Source: a virus. Taken from it: 37,882 nucleotides of DNA. The translations under genes were made by a program, and so were the position numbers. The notes beneath the pieces are model-generated. The model was given only the letters and a program-made list of their open reading frames with translations. It had not been told where the DNA came from and did not search any database. The number at the start of each line of letters is the position of its first letter. Positions within the stretch are counted from its first letter, which is position 1. Positions 6,632 through 14,122 of the stretch are shown piece by piece. Location: positions 1 through 37,882 of IMG/VR virus record IMGVR_UViG_3300022227_000011; one strand, 5' to 3'.

Positions 6632-7159
6632 ATGAACAACATAATTTTAGCTGGTGTAAAAATACGACAAGATAAAAATGGGCTTTACTGCCTAAATGAT
6701 TTATGGAGAGCCAGAGGATCTATAAAGAGAGAGAAAATAAATTCATGGTCACGATTAAACGAAACTAAAAATCTAATCGACGCTGAAAACCTAAATGCGC
6801 AGATATGCGCATTTAAACAATCATCTGGTAGGCATGGCGGAACTTACGCAAATAAAACCCTAGTGTACGACTACGCAATGTGGATAAGCCCAGAATTTAA
6901 ATCGCATGTTATATCTGTCTTTGATGGTCATGTAACTCGCAATATTGAAAAATCTCTTGAGTGTGCAGTTGATAGTATAAAACTTAGCATGGTAAATATT
7001 AGCGAAGCAGTTAATTGTGCATCTATACATTTTGATGACATTAAGGATTGTGGAAAATCATGGGGTAAGGCTGGTTCTGATATCAGAAAAGCAAAAAAGA
7101 AAGCCGTTGAAGAATTAGAAAACTTGAAAAATGAAATTCAATTTAAGTTGGAGTTTTAA
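6632..7159 (+). CDS. KilA-N domain DNA-binding protein
   Basis: 175 aa, predicted DNA-binding protein. The N-terminal part has the KilA-N hallmarks: GLYCLNDLWRA near residues 17-26, a W in the SWSRLNET region, and the YANKTLVYDYAMWISPEFKSHVI block near 72-95. The C-terminus (about 100-175) is a Lys/Glu-rich helical tail. GAGGTG lies upstream of the ATG. As first gene of the rightward early operon it could be a regulator or anti-repressor-like protein; KilA-N proteins have varied and mostly undefined roles in phages. Confidence 0.85.
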   Translation: MNNIILAGVKIRQDKNGLYCLNDLWRARGSIKREKINSWSRLNETKNLIDAENLNAQICAFKQSSGRHGGTYANKTLVYDYAMWISPEFKSHVISVFDGHVTRNIEKSLECAVDSIKLSMVNISEAVNCASIHFDDIKDCGKSWGKAGSDIRKAKKKAVEELENLKNEIQFKLEF

Positions 7160-7160
7160 A

Positions 7161-7367
7161 ATGATTAGACAAACAGTTATAGATATTTGTGGAAAAACTT
7201 GTAATGTTTTTTATGCAGTTGATGACGATAACATAATAACAAAGTTGTACCATTTAGATGCGTCAGCAAGCAAAATAGACTTGTCTGATTTACTCCATCT
7301 CAACAATGTTTACACCGCTCTTTTAGACCATCACGAAAACATTTTAGCAGAGGATAACGCATGTTAA
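7161..7367 (+). CDS. Hypothetical protein (68 aa)
   Basis: Begins MIRQTVIDICGKTCNVFYAVDDDN, with GGAG upstream; a frame starting 10 codons earlier overlaps the KilA-N gene and is less likely. Acidic alpha/beta-like small protein, no recognised motif. Its end overlaps the RuvC-like gene by seven bases, so it is co-translated with it. Confidence 0.6.
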   Translation: MIRQTVIDICGKTCNVFYAVDDDNIITKLYHLDASASKIDLSDLLHLNNVYTALLDHHENILAEDNAC

Positions 7368-7831
7368 TAATTGGTATAGATCCAGATTCTAAAAAAATTG
7401 CAATTTCAGTTTATCAAAACGGTAAATTAGAAGAGTTGTTAATGTTGGATACAATTCAGCTATATAAAACCCTAGATAAATATCAATGCGATAATCACGA
7501 AATAATAGTGTATTTAGAAAATGTTAAAGCTAATTCAAGTTCTAGTTTTCACAATAAGAGTAAAGATTCATTAGCGGTTAAATCAAAAAAATCTGAACAC
7601 ATCGGTATGGTCAAACAATCCCAGTCAGAGATCGAAAGGGTATGCGATCATCTTGGTATTGTTTACCACTTGAAAAAAATTAGCAGTAACTGGAAGAAAG
7701 GCAACGGGGTTGAATCATTTAAATTAGCTACAGGATGGACAAAGAGAAGCAATGAAGACACAAGGTCAGCTGCTTATTTTGGATTCTTGGGCGTAAGAGA
7801 AAATTATAATATTTTGAGGAAAGTAAAATGA
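7361..7831 (+). CDS. RuvC-like Holliday junction resolvase / RNase H-fold nuclease
   Basis: 156 aa. The first beta strand carries IIGIDPDSKKIAISV with catalytic D7, a second acidic strand gives VYLENVKA with E53, and the end has NEDTRSAAYFG with D133, matching the D-E-D layout of the RuvC fold. The usual HxRDA end motif is altered to DTRSA, so the last metal ligand is not certain. Probably resolves branched replication or recombination DNA before packaging. It overlaps both neighbours by a few bases. Confidence 0.75.
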   Translation: MLIIGIDPDSKKIAISVYQNGKLEELLMLDTIQLYKTLDKYQCDNHEIIVYLENVKANSSSSFHNKSKDSLAVKSKKSEHIGMVKQSQSEIERVCDHLGIVYHLKKISSNWKKGNGVESFKLATGWTKRSNEDTRSAAYFGFLGVRENYNILRKVK

Positions 7832-8265
7832 CAACAATAACATTAGATAAAAATGGAAATTTCACTATAGGGGAATTCACTAGGGTAATGGGTGGTAATA
7901 TGAATGATAAATTTTTGATATTAGATCTCTTAGAGGAAAGTTTAGGATTACACAGAAACTCTATTAGTATCAAAGATGTAAAACATATAAGGAAAGAATT
8001 TAGCAAACAAAGCTCAACTGGGAAGCACTTAGATATTTTTATTACTTCTTTTGATGATTATGTAAGAAAACAAAATCAAGCGTACTGCATGTCTGACAAG
8101 TCGGTTAATAAGACTGTTAAGGCAAAGAAAGTTAATAAGAAATCTATAACCTCATTTGTTGGTTTCCTGTTGGGACTACTTGCCAAGGATTCTGTTAGAG
8201 GTCTCCCAATCACAAACACAACAACTCCAATGCCTAAAGTTAAACCGCCAAAACATTCGGACTAA
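7828..8265 (+). CDS. Hypothetical protein (145 aa)
   Basis: ATG overlaps the stop of the RuvC-like gene (ATGA). The N-terminal 90 residues look like a mixed alpha/beta soluble domain (MTTITLDKNGNFTIGEF...), followed by a Lys-rich linker and a hydrophobic stretch ITSFVGFLLGLLA near residues 108-120 that may be a membrane or amphipathic helix, then a Pro/Lys tail. No family recognised. Confidence 0.6.
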   Translation: MTTITLDKNGNFTIGEFTRVMGGNMNDKFLILDLLEESLGLHRNSISIKDVKHIRKEFSKQSSTGKHLDIFITSFDDYVRKQNQAYCMSDKSVNKTVKAKKVNKKSITSFVGFLLGLLAKDSVRGLPITNTTTPMPKVKPPKHSD

Positions 8266-8309
8266 TCAGAAAATAAAGAGAAGAAAAACAATACAAGGAG
8301 CACCAAAAA

Positions 8310-8453
8310 ATGACAAAAGACCAGAAAACAATAAAACATCTTCAAGAAGTTATATCGTCTTTACGAAAAAACCTAGGCGTTGCCTTAAATGAAGTTGATA
8401 AATTAAAGGCCGAAAATGAAGCGCTTAAGAAAAAGATGGAGGGGGATAAATGA
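8310..8453 (+). CDS. Small coiled-coil protein (47 aa)
   Basis: ATG with AAGGAG upstream opens a 47-codon frame whose product is almost fully helical (KTIKHLQEVISSLRKNLG... KLKAENEALKKKMEG), with a heptad pattern. Its TGA overlaps the ATG of the cytosine methyltransferase gene (ATGA), and the GGAGGGGG near its end acts as the methyltransferase ribosome binding site. Confidence 0.6.
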   Translation: MTKDQKTIKHLQEVISSLRKNLGVALNEVDKLKAENEALKKKMEGDK

Positions 8454-9310
8454 ATACTTTAAGCCTCTTTGATGGTATGTCATGCGGAAAAATAGCACTA
8501 GAAAGAGTCGGGATTGAAGGAAATTATTACTCTAGTGAGATTGATAAATATGCAATAAACGTTAGCAAGGATAACTATCCTGATATAATTAGCCTTGGCG
8601 ATATAACAAAATGGCGCGAGTGGGATATTGATTGGTCTAGTATTGATTTATTAATGGGCGGTTCCCCATGTCAAGGGTTTAGTTTTGCAGGTAAGCAATT
8701 AGCGTTTGACGATCCACGCTCTAAATTGTTCTTCGTCTACGTTGATATACTGAATCACATAAAATCATTAAATCCTAACGTTAAATTTTTATTAGAAAAC
8801 GTTAAAATGAAAAAAGAGCACATCAATGTAATATCTGAGATTTTAGGCGTAGAGTCTATTTTTATTAATAGTAATAAGATTTTGCCGATAGACCGACCTA
8901 GGCATTACTGGTGTAATTGGTATGTCAATGAGCCATCTCACAATGGTAAAAAATTAACTGATTATATAGATTTTAAAGATAAATCATTTAGGTCTGATTC
9001 ATTCCACGCATGGCTAAATAAAAAATTAGAGTGGAAGATAAAAAAGAAATACATATCAATTATGAATGACGCGCCTAGTGCTATACCGCAGCTAGCCCGG
9101 CAGGTTGCTAGCTGGAACGGTAATATAGTTAGAGTTAGCAGCGGTAAGTATCGATTTTTAAACATTAAAGAGGCTAGCTCGCTCCACGGCGTACCCGTTA
9201 ATTACTTTGATTCAGTATCTAGCGCCCAGGCCTACAAAATGCTTGGTAATGGTTGGCAAATTGACACTATTGTACACCTACTTCAAGGGCTAAAAAATGA
9301 ACTTAAGTGA
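8450..9310 (+). CDS. C5 cytosine-specific DNA methyltransferase
   Basis: 286 aa; methylates cytosine at C5 in a specific sequence. Motif I LSLFDGMSCGKIAL is at residues 4-17, motif IV GGSPCQGFS at 70-78 with the catalytic C74, motif VI ENV at 116-118, motif VIII RPRHYW at about 149-154, and motif X YKMLGNGWQID near the C-terminus. It is shorter than typical bacterial enzymes, with a small target recognition region. No linked restriction endonuclease is seen, so it most likely protects phage DNA from host restriction or modulates expression. Confidence 0.92.
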   Translation: MNTLSLFDGMSCGKIALERVGIEGNYYSSEIDKYAINVSKDNYPDIISLGDITKWREWDIDWSSIDLLMGGSPCQGFSFAGKQLAFDDPRSKLFFVYVDILNHIKSLNPNVKFLLENVKMKKEHINVISEILGVESIFINSNKILPIDRPRHYWCNWYVNEPSHNGKKLTDYIDFKDKSFRSDSFHAWLNKKLEWKIKKKYISIMNDAPSAIPQLARQVASWNGNIVRVSSGKYRFLNIKEASSLHGVPVNYFDSVSSAQAYKMLGNGWQIDTIVHLLQGLKNELK

Positions 9311-9500
9311 CTCAGATACTAAACACATAACAACACGACTAGATCAGTGTATGTCAATTTTAGAAAAACATTTAGATAAAAGTCTTAGTTTGGATGATAT
9401 GGCTAAACGACCAGAATATATGAATTACACAATTTTATCTATGGTTAAACATCGGATCGAAGAAGGAGAAGAAGAAGAAGAAGAAGAAGAAAAAAAATAA
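9297..9500 (+). CDS. Small acidic protein with Glu-rich tail (67 aa)
   Basis: Overlaps the end of the methyltransferase gene by 14 bases and is the last gene of the rightward early operon. The N-terminal two thirds look helical (HITTRLDQCMSILEKHLDKSLSLDDM), and the C-terminus is a run of Glu encoded by an imperfect GAA trinucleotide repeat. Family not recognised; the acidic tail could mimic DNA or mediate protein contacts. Confidence 0.55.
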   Translation: MNLSDSDTKHITTRLDQCMSILEKHLDKSLSLDDMAKRPEYMNYTILSMVKHRIEEGEEEEEEEEKK

Positions 9501-9538
9501 CCCACTGGGTGATAATGGGTTAAAATTAAATTATGTGA

Positions 9539-9571
9539 GGAATCAGATTATACTATCCGATTCCTTTTTTT
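9539..9571 (+). terminator. Terminator of the rightward early operon
   Basis: GGAATC (9539-9544) pairs with GATTCC (9559-9564) and is followed by seven T's. It is the strongest plus-strand terminator in this part of the genome and lies between convergent operons. A weaker AACCCA/TGGGTT hairpin lies just upstream. Confidence 0.8.
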
Positions 9572-9622
9572 GTGTCAAATATTAGGAGTAAATGTTATTA
9601 AGATCCAACTTTATTATCAAAC

Positions 9623-9660
9623 AACCTTTGCTTAAGTAAATAACCTTTGCTTAAGTAAAT
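9623..9660. repeat. 19-bp tandem duplication at the end of the Gp49-family gene
   Basis: The 19-bp unit AACCTTTGCTTAAGTAAAT occurs twice head to tail (9623-9641 and 9642-9660) with no mismatch. It covers the last codons of the gene at 9632-9925 and changes its C-terminal frame. Confidence 0.9.
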
Positions 9661-9925
9661 AACCTTCCAAAGCCCAGATCTTCTGCCTAGCCATATCAAA
9701 AGATTTCTTTTCGCCTAGTTCCTTATTAAAATTTTCAGGGCTGGCGCAAGCGCTTTCCCCTGTTACAGTAAATCCATTTACCAACGTAACACAGCACACA
9801 GTAAGAGTGGATTCAGTGATGTAGTGCTCAACTCGACTGATTACGCCGCCTATCATTTTAGGCGTTAGGCGTGGAGCGTTAAGGTTTTTTTCTTGGATTT
9901 CTTGCTCTATTTCTTGTTCGTTCAT
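9632..9925 (-). CDS. Gp49 family protein, C-terminus altered
   Basis: 97 aa. The pattern APRLTPKMI, then CVTLVNGFTVTGESACASPENFN, then the near-C-terminal KIWALEGYLLKQRL is diagnostic for the phage Gp49 family (PF13876); its function is unknown. A 19-bp tandem duplication places a stop three codons after the shared KQRL. Read without the second unit, the protein would continue FDNKVGS before its stop. It is the last gene of the leftward four-gene early operon. Confidence 0.85.
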   Translation of the reverse strand: MNEQEIEQEIQEKNLNAPRLTPKMIGGVISRVEHYITESTLTVCCVTLVNGFTVTGESACASPENFNKELGEKKSFDMARQKIWALEGYLLKQRLFT

Positions 9926-9965
9926 TTTAAGTACTCTTGGTTGTTAAAGTTTATTGTTAGCTTAA

Positions 9966-10163
9966 CTAATGCTTTAAGTGTATCATTAGCTGCTTCAAGA
10001 AAAATTTTCTCTCTTTTTTAACTCTGTGCATCTCTCCCTCTATCTGGCGCACCTCGTCTTCACTATCAACTAAATTCTGTAAATTCGCTACTTCAAGATC
10101 TTTTTTAACTCTTTGTCTCTCTTCTTCTAACTGTTTTATCTTGTCTTTAGCAAACAATGGCAT
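9966..10163 (-). CDS. Small coiled-coil protein (65 aa)
   Basis: Starts MPLFAKDKIKQLEEERQRVKK and is almost entirely charged and helical, with a clear heptad pattern over residues 8-55. Its start overlaps the end of the upstream gene by 28 bases. No family recognised. Confidence 0.55.
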   Translation of the reverse strand: MPLFAKDKIKQLEEERQRVKKDLEVANLQNLVDSEDEVRQIEGEMHRVKKERKFFLKQLMIHLKH

Positions 10164-10402
10164 TTAATATGCCCATTACCATTTAATTTTAATGGTAACA
10201 TTTCGTGAGGCTTTGTAACTCTATTAGGTTTTAACCCTCTTCTTTTCTTGAGGTTGAACAAGAAACCATCACCAGCATCTAAAACTTTAATTTTCTTATT
10301 TACAATCTCAACATCACAGCCAAACCTTAACTTGTGCTGTAATTTTCTAGGTGTAACTTTTATTAAACTTCTAGGCACAATCTGACCTTTTCTTTTAATC
10401 AT
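10136..10402 (-). CDS. Basic hypothetical protein (88 aa)
   Basis: ATG with GAGGAAT upstream. The product is strongly basic (MIKRKGQIVPRSLIKVTPRKLQHKL...), beta-rich in the middle and ends with HIKCHCLLKTR. A nucleic-acid-binding role is plausible from charge only. It lies four bases after the stop of the previous gene. Confidence 0.55.
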   Translation of the reverse strand: MIKRKGQIVPRSLIKVTPRKLQHKLRFGCDVEIVNKKIKVLDAGDGFLFNLKKRRGLKPNRVTKPHEMLPLKLNGNGHIKCHCLLKTR

Positions 10403-10405
10403 TAT

Positions 10406-10741
10406 TTATTCCTCGAGCATCGTATCAGCAAAATGATAACGCCAGGCTTTGATTAGTGCCATTTCGCCTTTAGGTAAAGCAACTTGAGTAACGTTTTTTT
10501 TATAAAAATTTGATGGAACACAGGATTCGATGACACGATAGTAATCTTCATTAGTCATGTGTTTTTGTGAAAATTCAATCTTAAACCACTCTGGCACATC
10601 TGGCGCATTCATAGCGAACACTTCTCGCTTAGTTAAACCCGTACAACACCCACCATTAAACTCTATACCAATATTACTACAGTGATAAGGTGCTCCATTC
10701 TCATTTACTATAGGTCTTGCTGGCATGTCTTTATTCTTCAT
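10406..10741 (-). CDS. Phage hypothetical protein with TGLTKREVFA motif (111 aa)
   Basis: Starts MKNKDMPARPIVNENG with GAGGAA upstream; an in-frame ATG 11 codons earlier lies inside the inverted repeat. The CCTGLTKREVFAMNAPD segment and the C-terminal ALIKAWRYHFADTMLEE match a very common type of small phage early protein with 'TGLTKREYFA' and a trailing helix, whose function is unknown to me. First gene of the leftward operon driven by the promoter in the left repeat arm. Confidence 0.65.
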   Translation of the reverse strand: MKNKDMPARPIVNENGAPYHCSNIGIEFNGGCCTGLTKREVFAMNAPDVPEWFKIEFSQKHMTNEDYYRVIESCVPSNFYKKNVTQVALPKGEMALIKAWRYHFADTMLEE

Positions 10742-10772
10742 TGTTTTATTCCTCATTTGTATTTGAATGTTC

Positions 10773-10801
10773 ATAGTATCAAAAGGAACTTGACTTGTCC
10801 A
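10773..10801 (-). promoter_or_regulatory. Leftward promoter in left arm
   Basis: On the minus strand TGGACA (10796-10801), 17-base spacer, TACTAT (10773-10778) with a TGA just ahead of the -10 (extended -10). It drives the 10741-9632 operon. The same sequence in the right arm points rightwards. Confidence 0.7.
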
Positions 10802-10818
10802 GATGTTATATATATATT
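10790..10818 (+). promoter_or_regulatory. Rightward promoter in left arm (replication operon)
   Basis: TTGACT (10790-10795), 17-base spacer, TATATT (10813-10818), about 35 bases before the ribbon-helix-helix gene. Confidence 0.65.
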
Positions 10819-10828
10819 ATATGGACAA
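10795..10828. promoter_or_regulatory. Putative operator dyad TTGTCCA-N20-TGGACAA
   Basis: Perfect seven-base inverted repeat around a 20-base AT-rich core. One half-site covers the leftward -35 and the other lies just past the rightward -10, so a bound protein could control both promoters. The adjacent ribbon-helix-helix gene is the natural candidate for the binding protein. Confidence 0.55.
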
Positions 10829-10852
10829 TCACAAATACATTAAGGCGAAAAA

Positions 10853-11038
10853 ATGAAAGAGTTACATGTACTATTCCCAACAAAACAACACTTGCAAATT
10901 TCTGATCTGGTAGATAATACAAAGATTAAAAAATCTAAAGTTGCTAGAGCAGCGTTACAAATTGGTTTAGAGATAATAAGAAAGTCAGATAAAAGGGAGG
11001 AAGTGATCGCAATCAATGATCTTAAAGCGCAAAACTAA
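10853..11038 (+). CDS. Ribbon-helix-helix (Arc/CopG-like) DNA-binding protein
   Basis: 61 aa. The order fits an RHH fold: a short beta strand (KELHVLFP), helix A (KQHLQISDLVDNTKI), then the turn KKSKVARAALQIGLEIIRK as helix B with the small residues at the turn. It is basic and of the usual length. It is the first gene after the left repeat arm, so autoregulation through the TTGTCCA dyads in both arms is a reasonable inference. Confidence 0.7.
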   Translation: MKELHVLFPTKQHLQISDLVDNTKIKKSKVARAALQIGLEIIRKSDKREEVIAINDLKAQN

Positions 11039-11046
11039 AAGTAAAA

Positions 11047-11062
11047 CCCGACCGCAATCGGG
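11047..11062 (+). other. Small hairpin between RHH gene and DUF1376 gene
   Basis: CCCGA and TCGGG form a five-base-pair stem with a six-base loop in the 56-base gap. No T run follows, so it is not a standard terminator; it may act on mRNA stability or translation. Confidence 0.35.
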
Positions 11063-11094
11063 ATACTATGTAACATTTCGAGGTAATTATACCA

Positions 11095-11856
11095 ATGAAT
11101 TATTATAAACGCCACATAGGTGATTATCACAAAAAGGCTGGAAGGTTAACCATGATACAGCACGGAGCGTATACGCTTTTAATTGACGCGTGTTATGACC
11201 GTGAACGATTTCCGACTAGGGAAGAGGCTATCGAATGGTTATGGGCTGGAACAAAGGAAGAAATAGAATCTATTGATTTTGTTTTAGCTAAATTCTTTGT
11301 AGAAAAAGAAGGTAAGTTTATACAAAAACGGATAGAAGAAGAGGTAAAAAACTATACTAAAAACGCTGAAACAAACAAGAGAATTGCTATTGAACGTGAA
11401 GAAAAACGAAGACTTAAGAGCACGAACCGTGCAACTAGCGTGAACGAACCGTGCACGAACCGCCACCTAACCACTAACCAAGAACCACTAACCACTAACC
11501 AAGAACCTAATAATAAGACTAGTGATAAATCACGTATCAACAATCAGCAGGTAGTAGATGTTTATCACGAAATATTACCTATGGTTCCAAGTGTGAGAGT
11601 TTTAGCGCAGAAACGTAAAAAAAATATAAAGACTTTTTTTAATAAACGAGCTAAAGAATTAAAAAAAGAATTCACGATAGAAAATTTTAGAATGTACCTG
11701 TTGTACATTAAAGAAAATTGTACATGGATGCTAGAAGACAGGTACGGAAACGATGGTAAATTTCATAAAGTTAAAGACTTTGATTATTTCTTGACTGACG
11801 ATTGTTATATCAAAGTAAAAGAAGATAGACACAACGATCACAAGCCGCAGGGTTAA
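11095..11856 (+). CDS. DUF1376 (YdaU-like) replication protein
   Basis: 253 aa. Residues 1-75 are a classic DUF1376 domain: YYKRHIGDYHKKAGRLTMIQHGAYTLLIDACYDRE and the EEAIEWLWAG block. A charged linker contains two exact seven-residue repeats (LTTNQEP), encoded by a 21-bp tandem repeat at 11467-11508. The C-terminal third is helical and basic. DUF1376 proteins sit next to DnaB or DnaC-type genes in many phages and are taken as replication initiators or helicase-loading partners; the four-base gap to the helicase gene fits this. Confidence 0.82.
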   Translation: MNYYKRHIGDYHKKAGRLTMIQHGAYTLLIDACYDRERFPTREEAIEWLWAGTKEEIESIDFVLAKFFVEKEGKFIQKRIEEEVKNYTKNAETNKRIAIEREEKRRLKSTNRATSVNEPCTNRHLTTNQEPLTTNQEPNNKTSDKSRINNQQVVDVYHEILPMVPSVRVLAQKRKKNIKTFFNKRAKELKKEFTIENFRMYLLYIKENCTWMLEDRYGNDGKFHKVKDFDYFLTDDCYIKVKEDRHNDHKPQG

Positions 11857-11860
11857 AAAA

Positions 11861-13270
11861 ATGATTTATGACGAACAACTAGAACAAAATATCCTAGGAT
11901 CGATAATGTATCTCAAGGGTTACGGTGATTCAGTAGATTTAGCCTTAGACACATTAAAACCAGTAGATTTCTATTTTTTTAATAACAGATCTATTTTTAG
12001 CGCAATGTTAGACCTGAAAAAAAAGAACTTAAACCCTGATTTTTCAGCAGTTTCAGGACATAGAGAAATAAACAGAAATCAAGATCCTCTATTTTTTTAT
12101 GTAATGGAGTTATTTAAAAATACATCGAGCGGCCTGAACTTAGTTCACTGGATAGAATCATTAAGTAAAGTATCTGAATTGCGAAGAACTCAAGATATTG
12201 TAAATAACATAAGTCAAATAATAAGCGACAACAAAGACTTAGAAGAAAAACTTTTAGAAATAAATACTTTATTTGATGTTGATATTGGAGTTAACCCTAA
12301 TGCTGACACTGGAGCTAAGCACATATCTAGCCACATAAGCGACTATGTGGACTACCTTGACAAACGATGGAATAAGCCGGACGAGGTCGTTTTTACAACT
12401 GGCATAGATGATCTAGATAAAATCCTAGGCGGTGGCTTTGAGATTGGTCTTCATGCGATAGCGGCTAGGCCTAAAATGGGTAAAACTGAGCTTATGGTTA
12501 AAATGATAAACCATTTTGCAATAGATCGAGAGCTGCCGATTTACATAGGTACACTAGAAATGGCAGGGGAACAGATAGTACACAGAATGACTAGTGCGCT
12601 ATCTAGGGTTGATAAAGACGAGATAAAAAATAATTTTACAGTTGAAGGTGTTTATGACGATTTAAGCAAATCTATTTTTTCTAAAGCTTTAATGGATTTA
12701 CAAAATACTAATACTTACATTGATGATAGACACAACAACACAGTAAAAAAAATAAGAAGAGAACTTTTAAAAGTGCAAAAAAAGCACGGTTATGTTGGAG
12801 GTGTGTTTATTGATTACTTGGGTTTGTTGAGCAGTGATGGAGCGCATGATCGACATGATTTATCAATAGCGGCCATGACTAGAGCTTTAAAAGGCATGTC
12901 AAAAGAGTTTAAATGCCCCGTGGTGCTACTTTTGCAACTAAATCGTAGCTTAGAAGCCAGAAACGAAAAAAAGCCGATACCGAGCGATTCACGAGACTCT
13001 GGGGCAATTGAGCAAGATGTGGATTCATGGACGGCAATTTATAGAGATTCGGTATACAACACAGAAAGCCCGTGGGGTGCAATAACTGAAATCATCGTCA
13101 GGCTTAACAGGCATGGAGACACAGGAACTTGTTACCAATTATTGACTGGACACGGATTTAAGAACGCTGATGAATCGAAGGTAGCCAAGCTGCTACACGA
13201 TGCAGAGGTTAAAGAATCTGAAAAGAATAAAAAATATAAAGGCCATCAAGAAGAAGACAAGGGTTTTTAA
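11861..13270 (+). CDS. dnaB: DnaB-type replicative DNA helicase
   Basis: 469 aa hexameric helicase. The N-terminal domain (about 1-130) is followed by a RecA-like core: TTGIDDLDKILGGGF near 179-193, Walker A ARPKMGKTE near 202-210, the catalytic Glu in TLEM near 231-234, Walker B GVFIDYL near 314-320 with D318, and the LLLQLNR sensor near 356-362, then RDSGAIEQDVD. Length and motifs are normal for phage DnaB. With the DUF1376 protein it forms the replication core of the genome. Confidence 0.94.
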   Translation: MIYDEQLEQNILGSIMYLKGYGDSVDLALDTLKPVDFYFFNNRSIFSAMLDLKKKNLNPDFSAVSGHREINRNQDPLFFYVMELFKNTSSGLNLVHWIESLSKVSELRRTQDIVNNISQIISDNKDLEEKLLEINTLFDVDIGVNPNADTGAKHISSHISDYVDYLDKRWNKPDEVVFTTGIDDLDKILGGGFEIGLHAIAARPKMGKTELMVKMINHFAIDRELPIYIGTLEMAGEQIVHRMTSALSRVDKDEIKNNFTVEGVYDDLSKSIFSKALMDLQNTNTYIDDRHNNTVKKIRRELLKVQKKHGYVGGVFIDYLGLLSSDGAHDRHDLSIAAMTRALKGMSKEFKCPVVLLLQLNRSLEARNEKKPIPSDSRDSGAIEQDVDSWTAIYRDSVYNTESPWGAITEIIVRLNRHGDTGTCYQLLTGHGFKNADESKVAKLLHDAEVKESEKNKKYKGHQEEDKGF

Positions 13271-13300
13271 TGAATAAATATAAAAATATGGGGTTTAATT

Positions 13301-13639
13301 ATGTTTTTTGTTTTCGGTGTGTCTAGATTTGAAGCGGTAAAAAACGCTAATAAATCAACTAGTATTTATCACAAGGGCGGACAGTATAGTGATGAAGAGT
13401 TCAGAAAAATCATAAAAAACAAGTCTGATATTGCATTTGACAAAATGAAAGCAGAAAAAATATCAGGATCATTTTCTACCCCTAGTCTAGCTATGGATTT
13501 TATAAAGATAGCTAGGGAATCACCAGATGATTTTAGAGATTTGAAAATAAAATACAGGAAACCAACGGGTAAGATTAACGCAAAAACCAAAAAAAATGTT
13601 ATGGAGTGGGTGATTTATTGCGGCGAAAAAACTTATTAA
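13301..13639 (+). CDS. Hypothetical protein (112 aa)
   Basis: GGGG upstream of the ATG. Product begins MFFVFGVSRFEAVKNANKSTS and is basic, with a YSDEEFRKIIKNKSDIAFDKMKAEK helix pair and a C-terminal strand VMEWVIYCGEKTY. No family recognised. Lies between helicase and NinB-like genes on the replication operon. Confidence 0.6.
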   Translation: MFFVFGVSRFEAVKNANKSTSIYHKGGQYSDEEFRKIIKNKSDIAFDKMKAEKISGSFSTPSLAMDFIKIARESPDDFRDLKIKYRKPTGKINAKTKKNVMEWVIYCGEKTY

Positions 13640-13657
13640 AAGGGAGGTTAGGATTGT

Positions 13658-14092
13658 ATGAAGCAATACAAATTAACATCGTTAAATACAGAGCAAGTTT
13701 TTAGCGAAGTAAAAAAGCGACTAAAGCCAAATGAAAAATATATTTTATCGATTAAAAAGGACGTTAAAAGATCAATTAAAGCTAATGCTCAAGTTCATGT
13801 TTGGATACCAAAAATAGCCGCATACACTGGCAACGATATAAAAACAACTGAGTTAATTTGTAAGTTAGATCATGGACTGCCAATTTTGTTAAATGATGAT
13901 AATCATGGAGCTAGAACTGAATGGGTACTGAACGAGTTAAATTTTTTTAGTCGTAGTTATAACAATCAAGTGAAAATAATGGCAGGGTTTGCAGTTACGA
14001 GCCTTTTTAATACTGAACAACACAATCAATACAGAGACTCAATACAGCAATTTTGGCTAGAACATGGATTAGAGCTAAATTATCTAAAATAA
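13658..14092 (+). CDS. NinB/Orf-like recombination protein (tentative)
   Basis: 144 aa. The middle has a SIKANAQVHVWIPKIAAYTGNDIKTTEL segment and the end has NTEQHNQYRDSIQQFWLEHGLEL, an overall layout like phage NinB/Orf-type proteins, which bind single-stranded DNA and act as recombination mediators; the similarity is in spacing and local motifs only. GGGAGG is upstream of the ATG. It ends eight bases before the right repeat arm. It could instead be an unrelated replication accessory. Confidence 0.5.
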   Translation: MKQYKLTSLNTEQVFSEVKKRLKPNEKYILSIKKDVKRSIKANAQVHVWIPKIAAYTGNDIKTTELICKLDHGLPILLNDDNHGARTEWVLNELNFFSRSYNNQVKIMAGFAVTSLFNTEQHNQYRDSIQQFWLEHGLELNYLK

Positions 14093-14122
14093 AGCTTGCA
14101 ATGTAATTGTGATTGTCCATAT

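Larger units (their letters stand above)
10761..10841 (+). repeat. 81-bp inverted repeat, left arm (regulatory duplication)
   Basis: Matches the reverse complement of 14100-14180 over 81 bases with one mismatch. The arm has divergent promoters, an AT-rich TATATATATAT core and a TTGTCCA/TGGACAA dyad. The two arms bracket the replication module. Confidence 0.92.

Noticed and set aside
8156-8392. Basic plus-strand frame overlapping the end of the 145-aa gene
   Set aside because: Overlaps two better supported genes in other frames and has no ribosome binding site.
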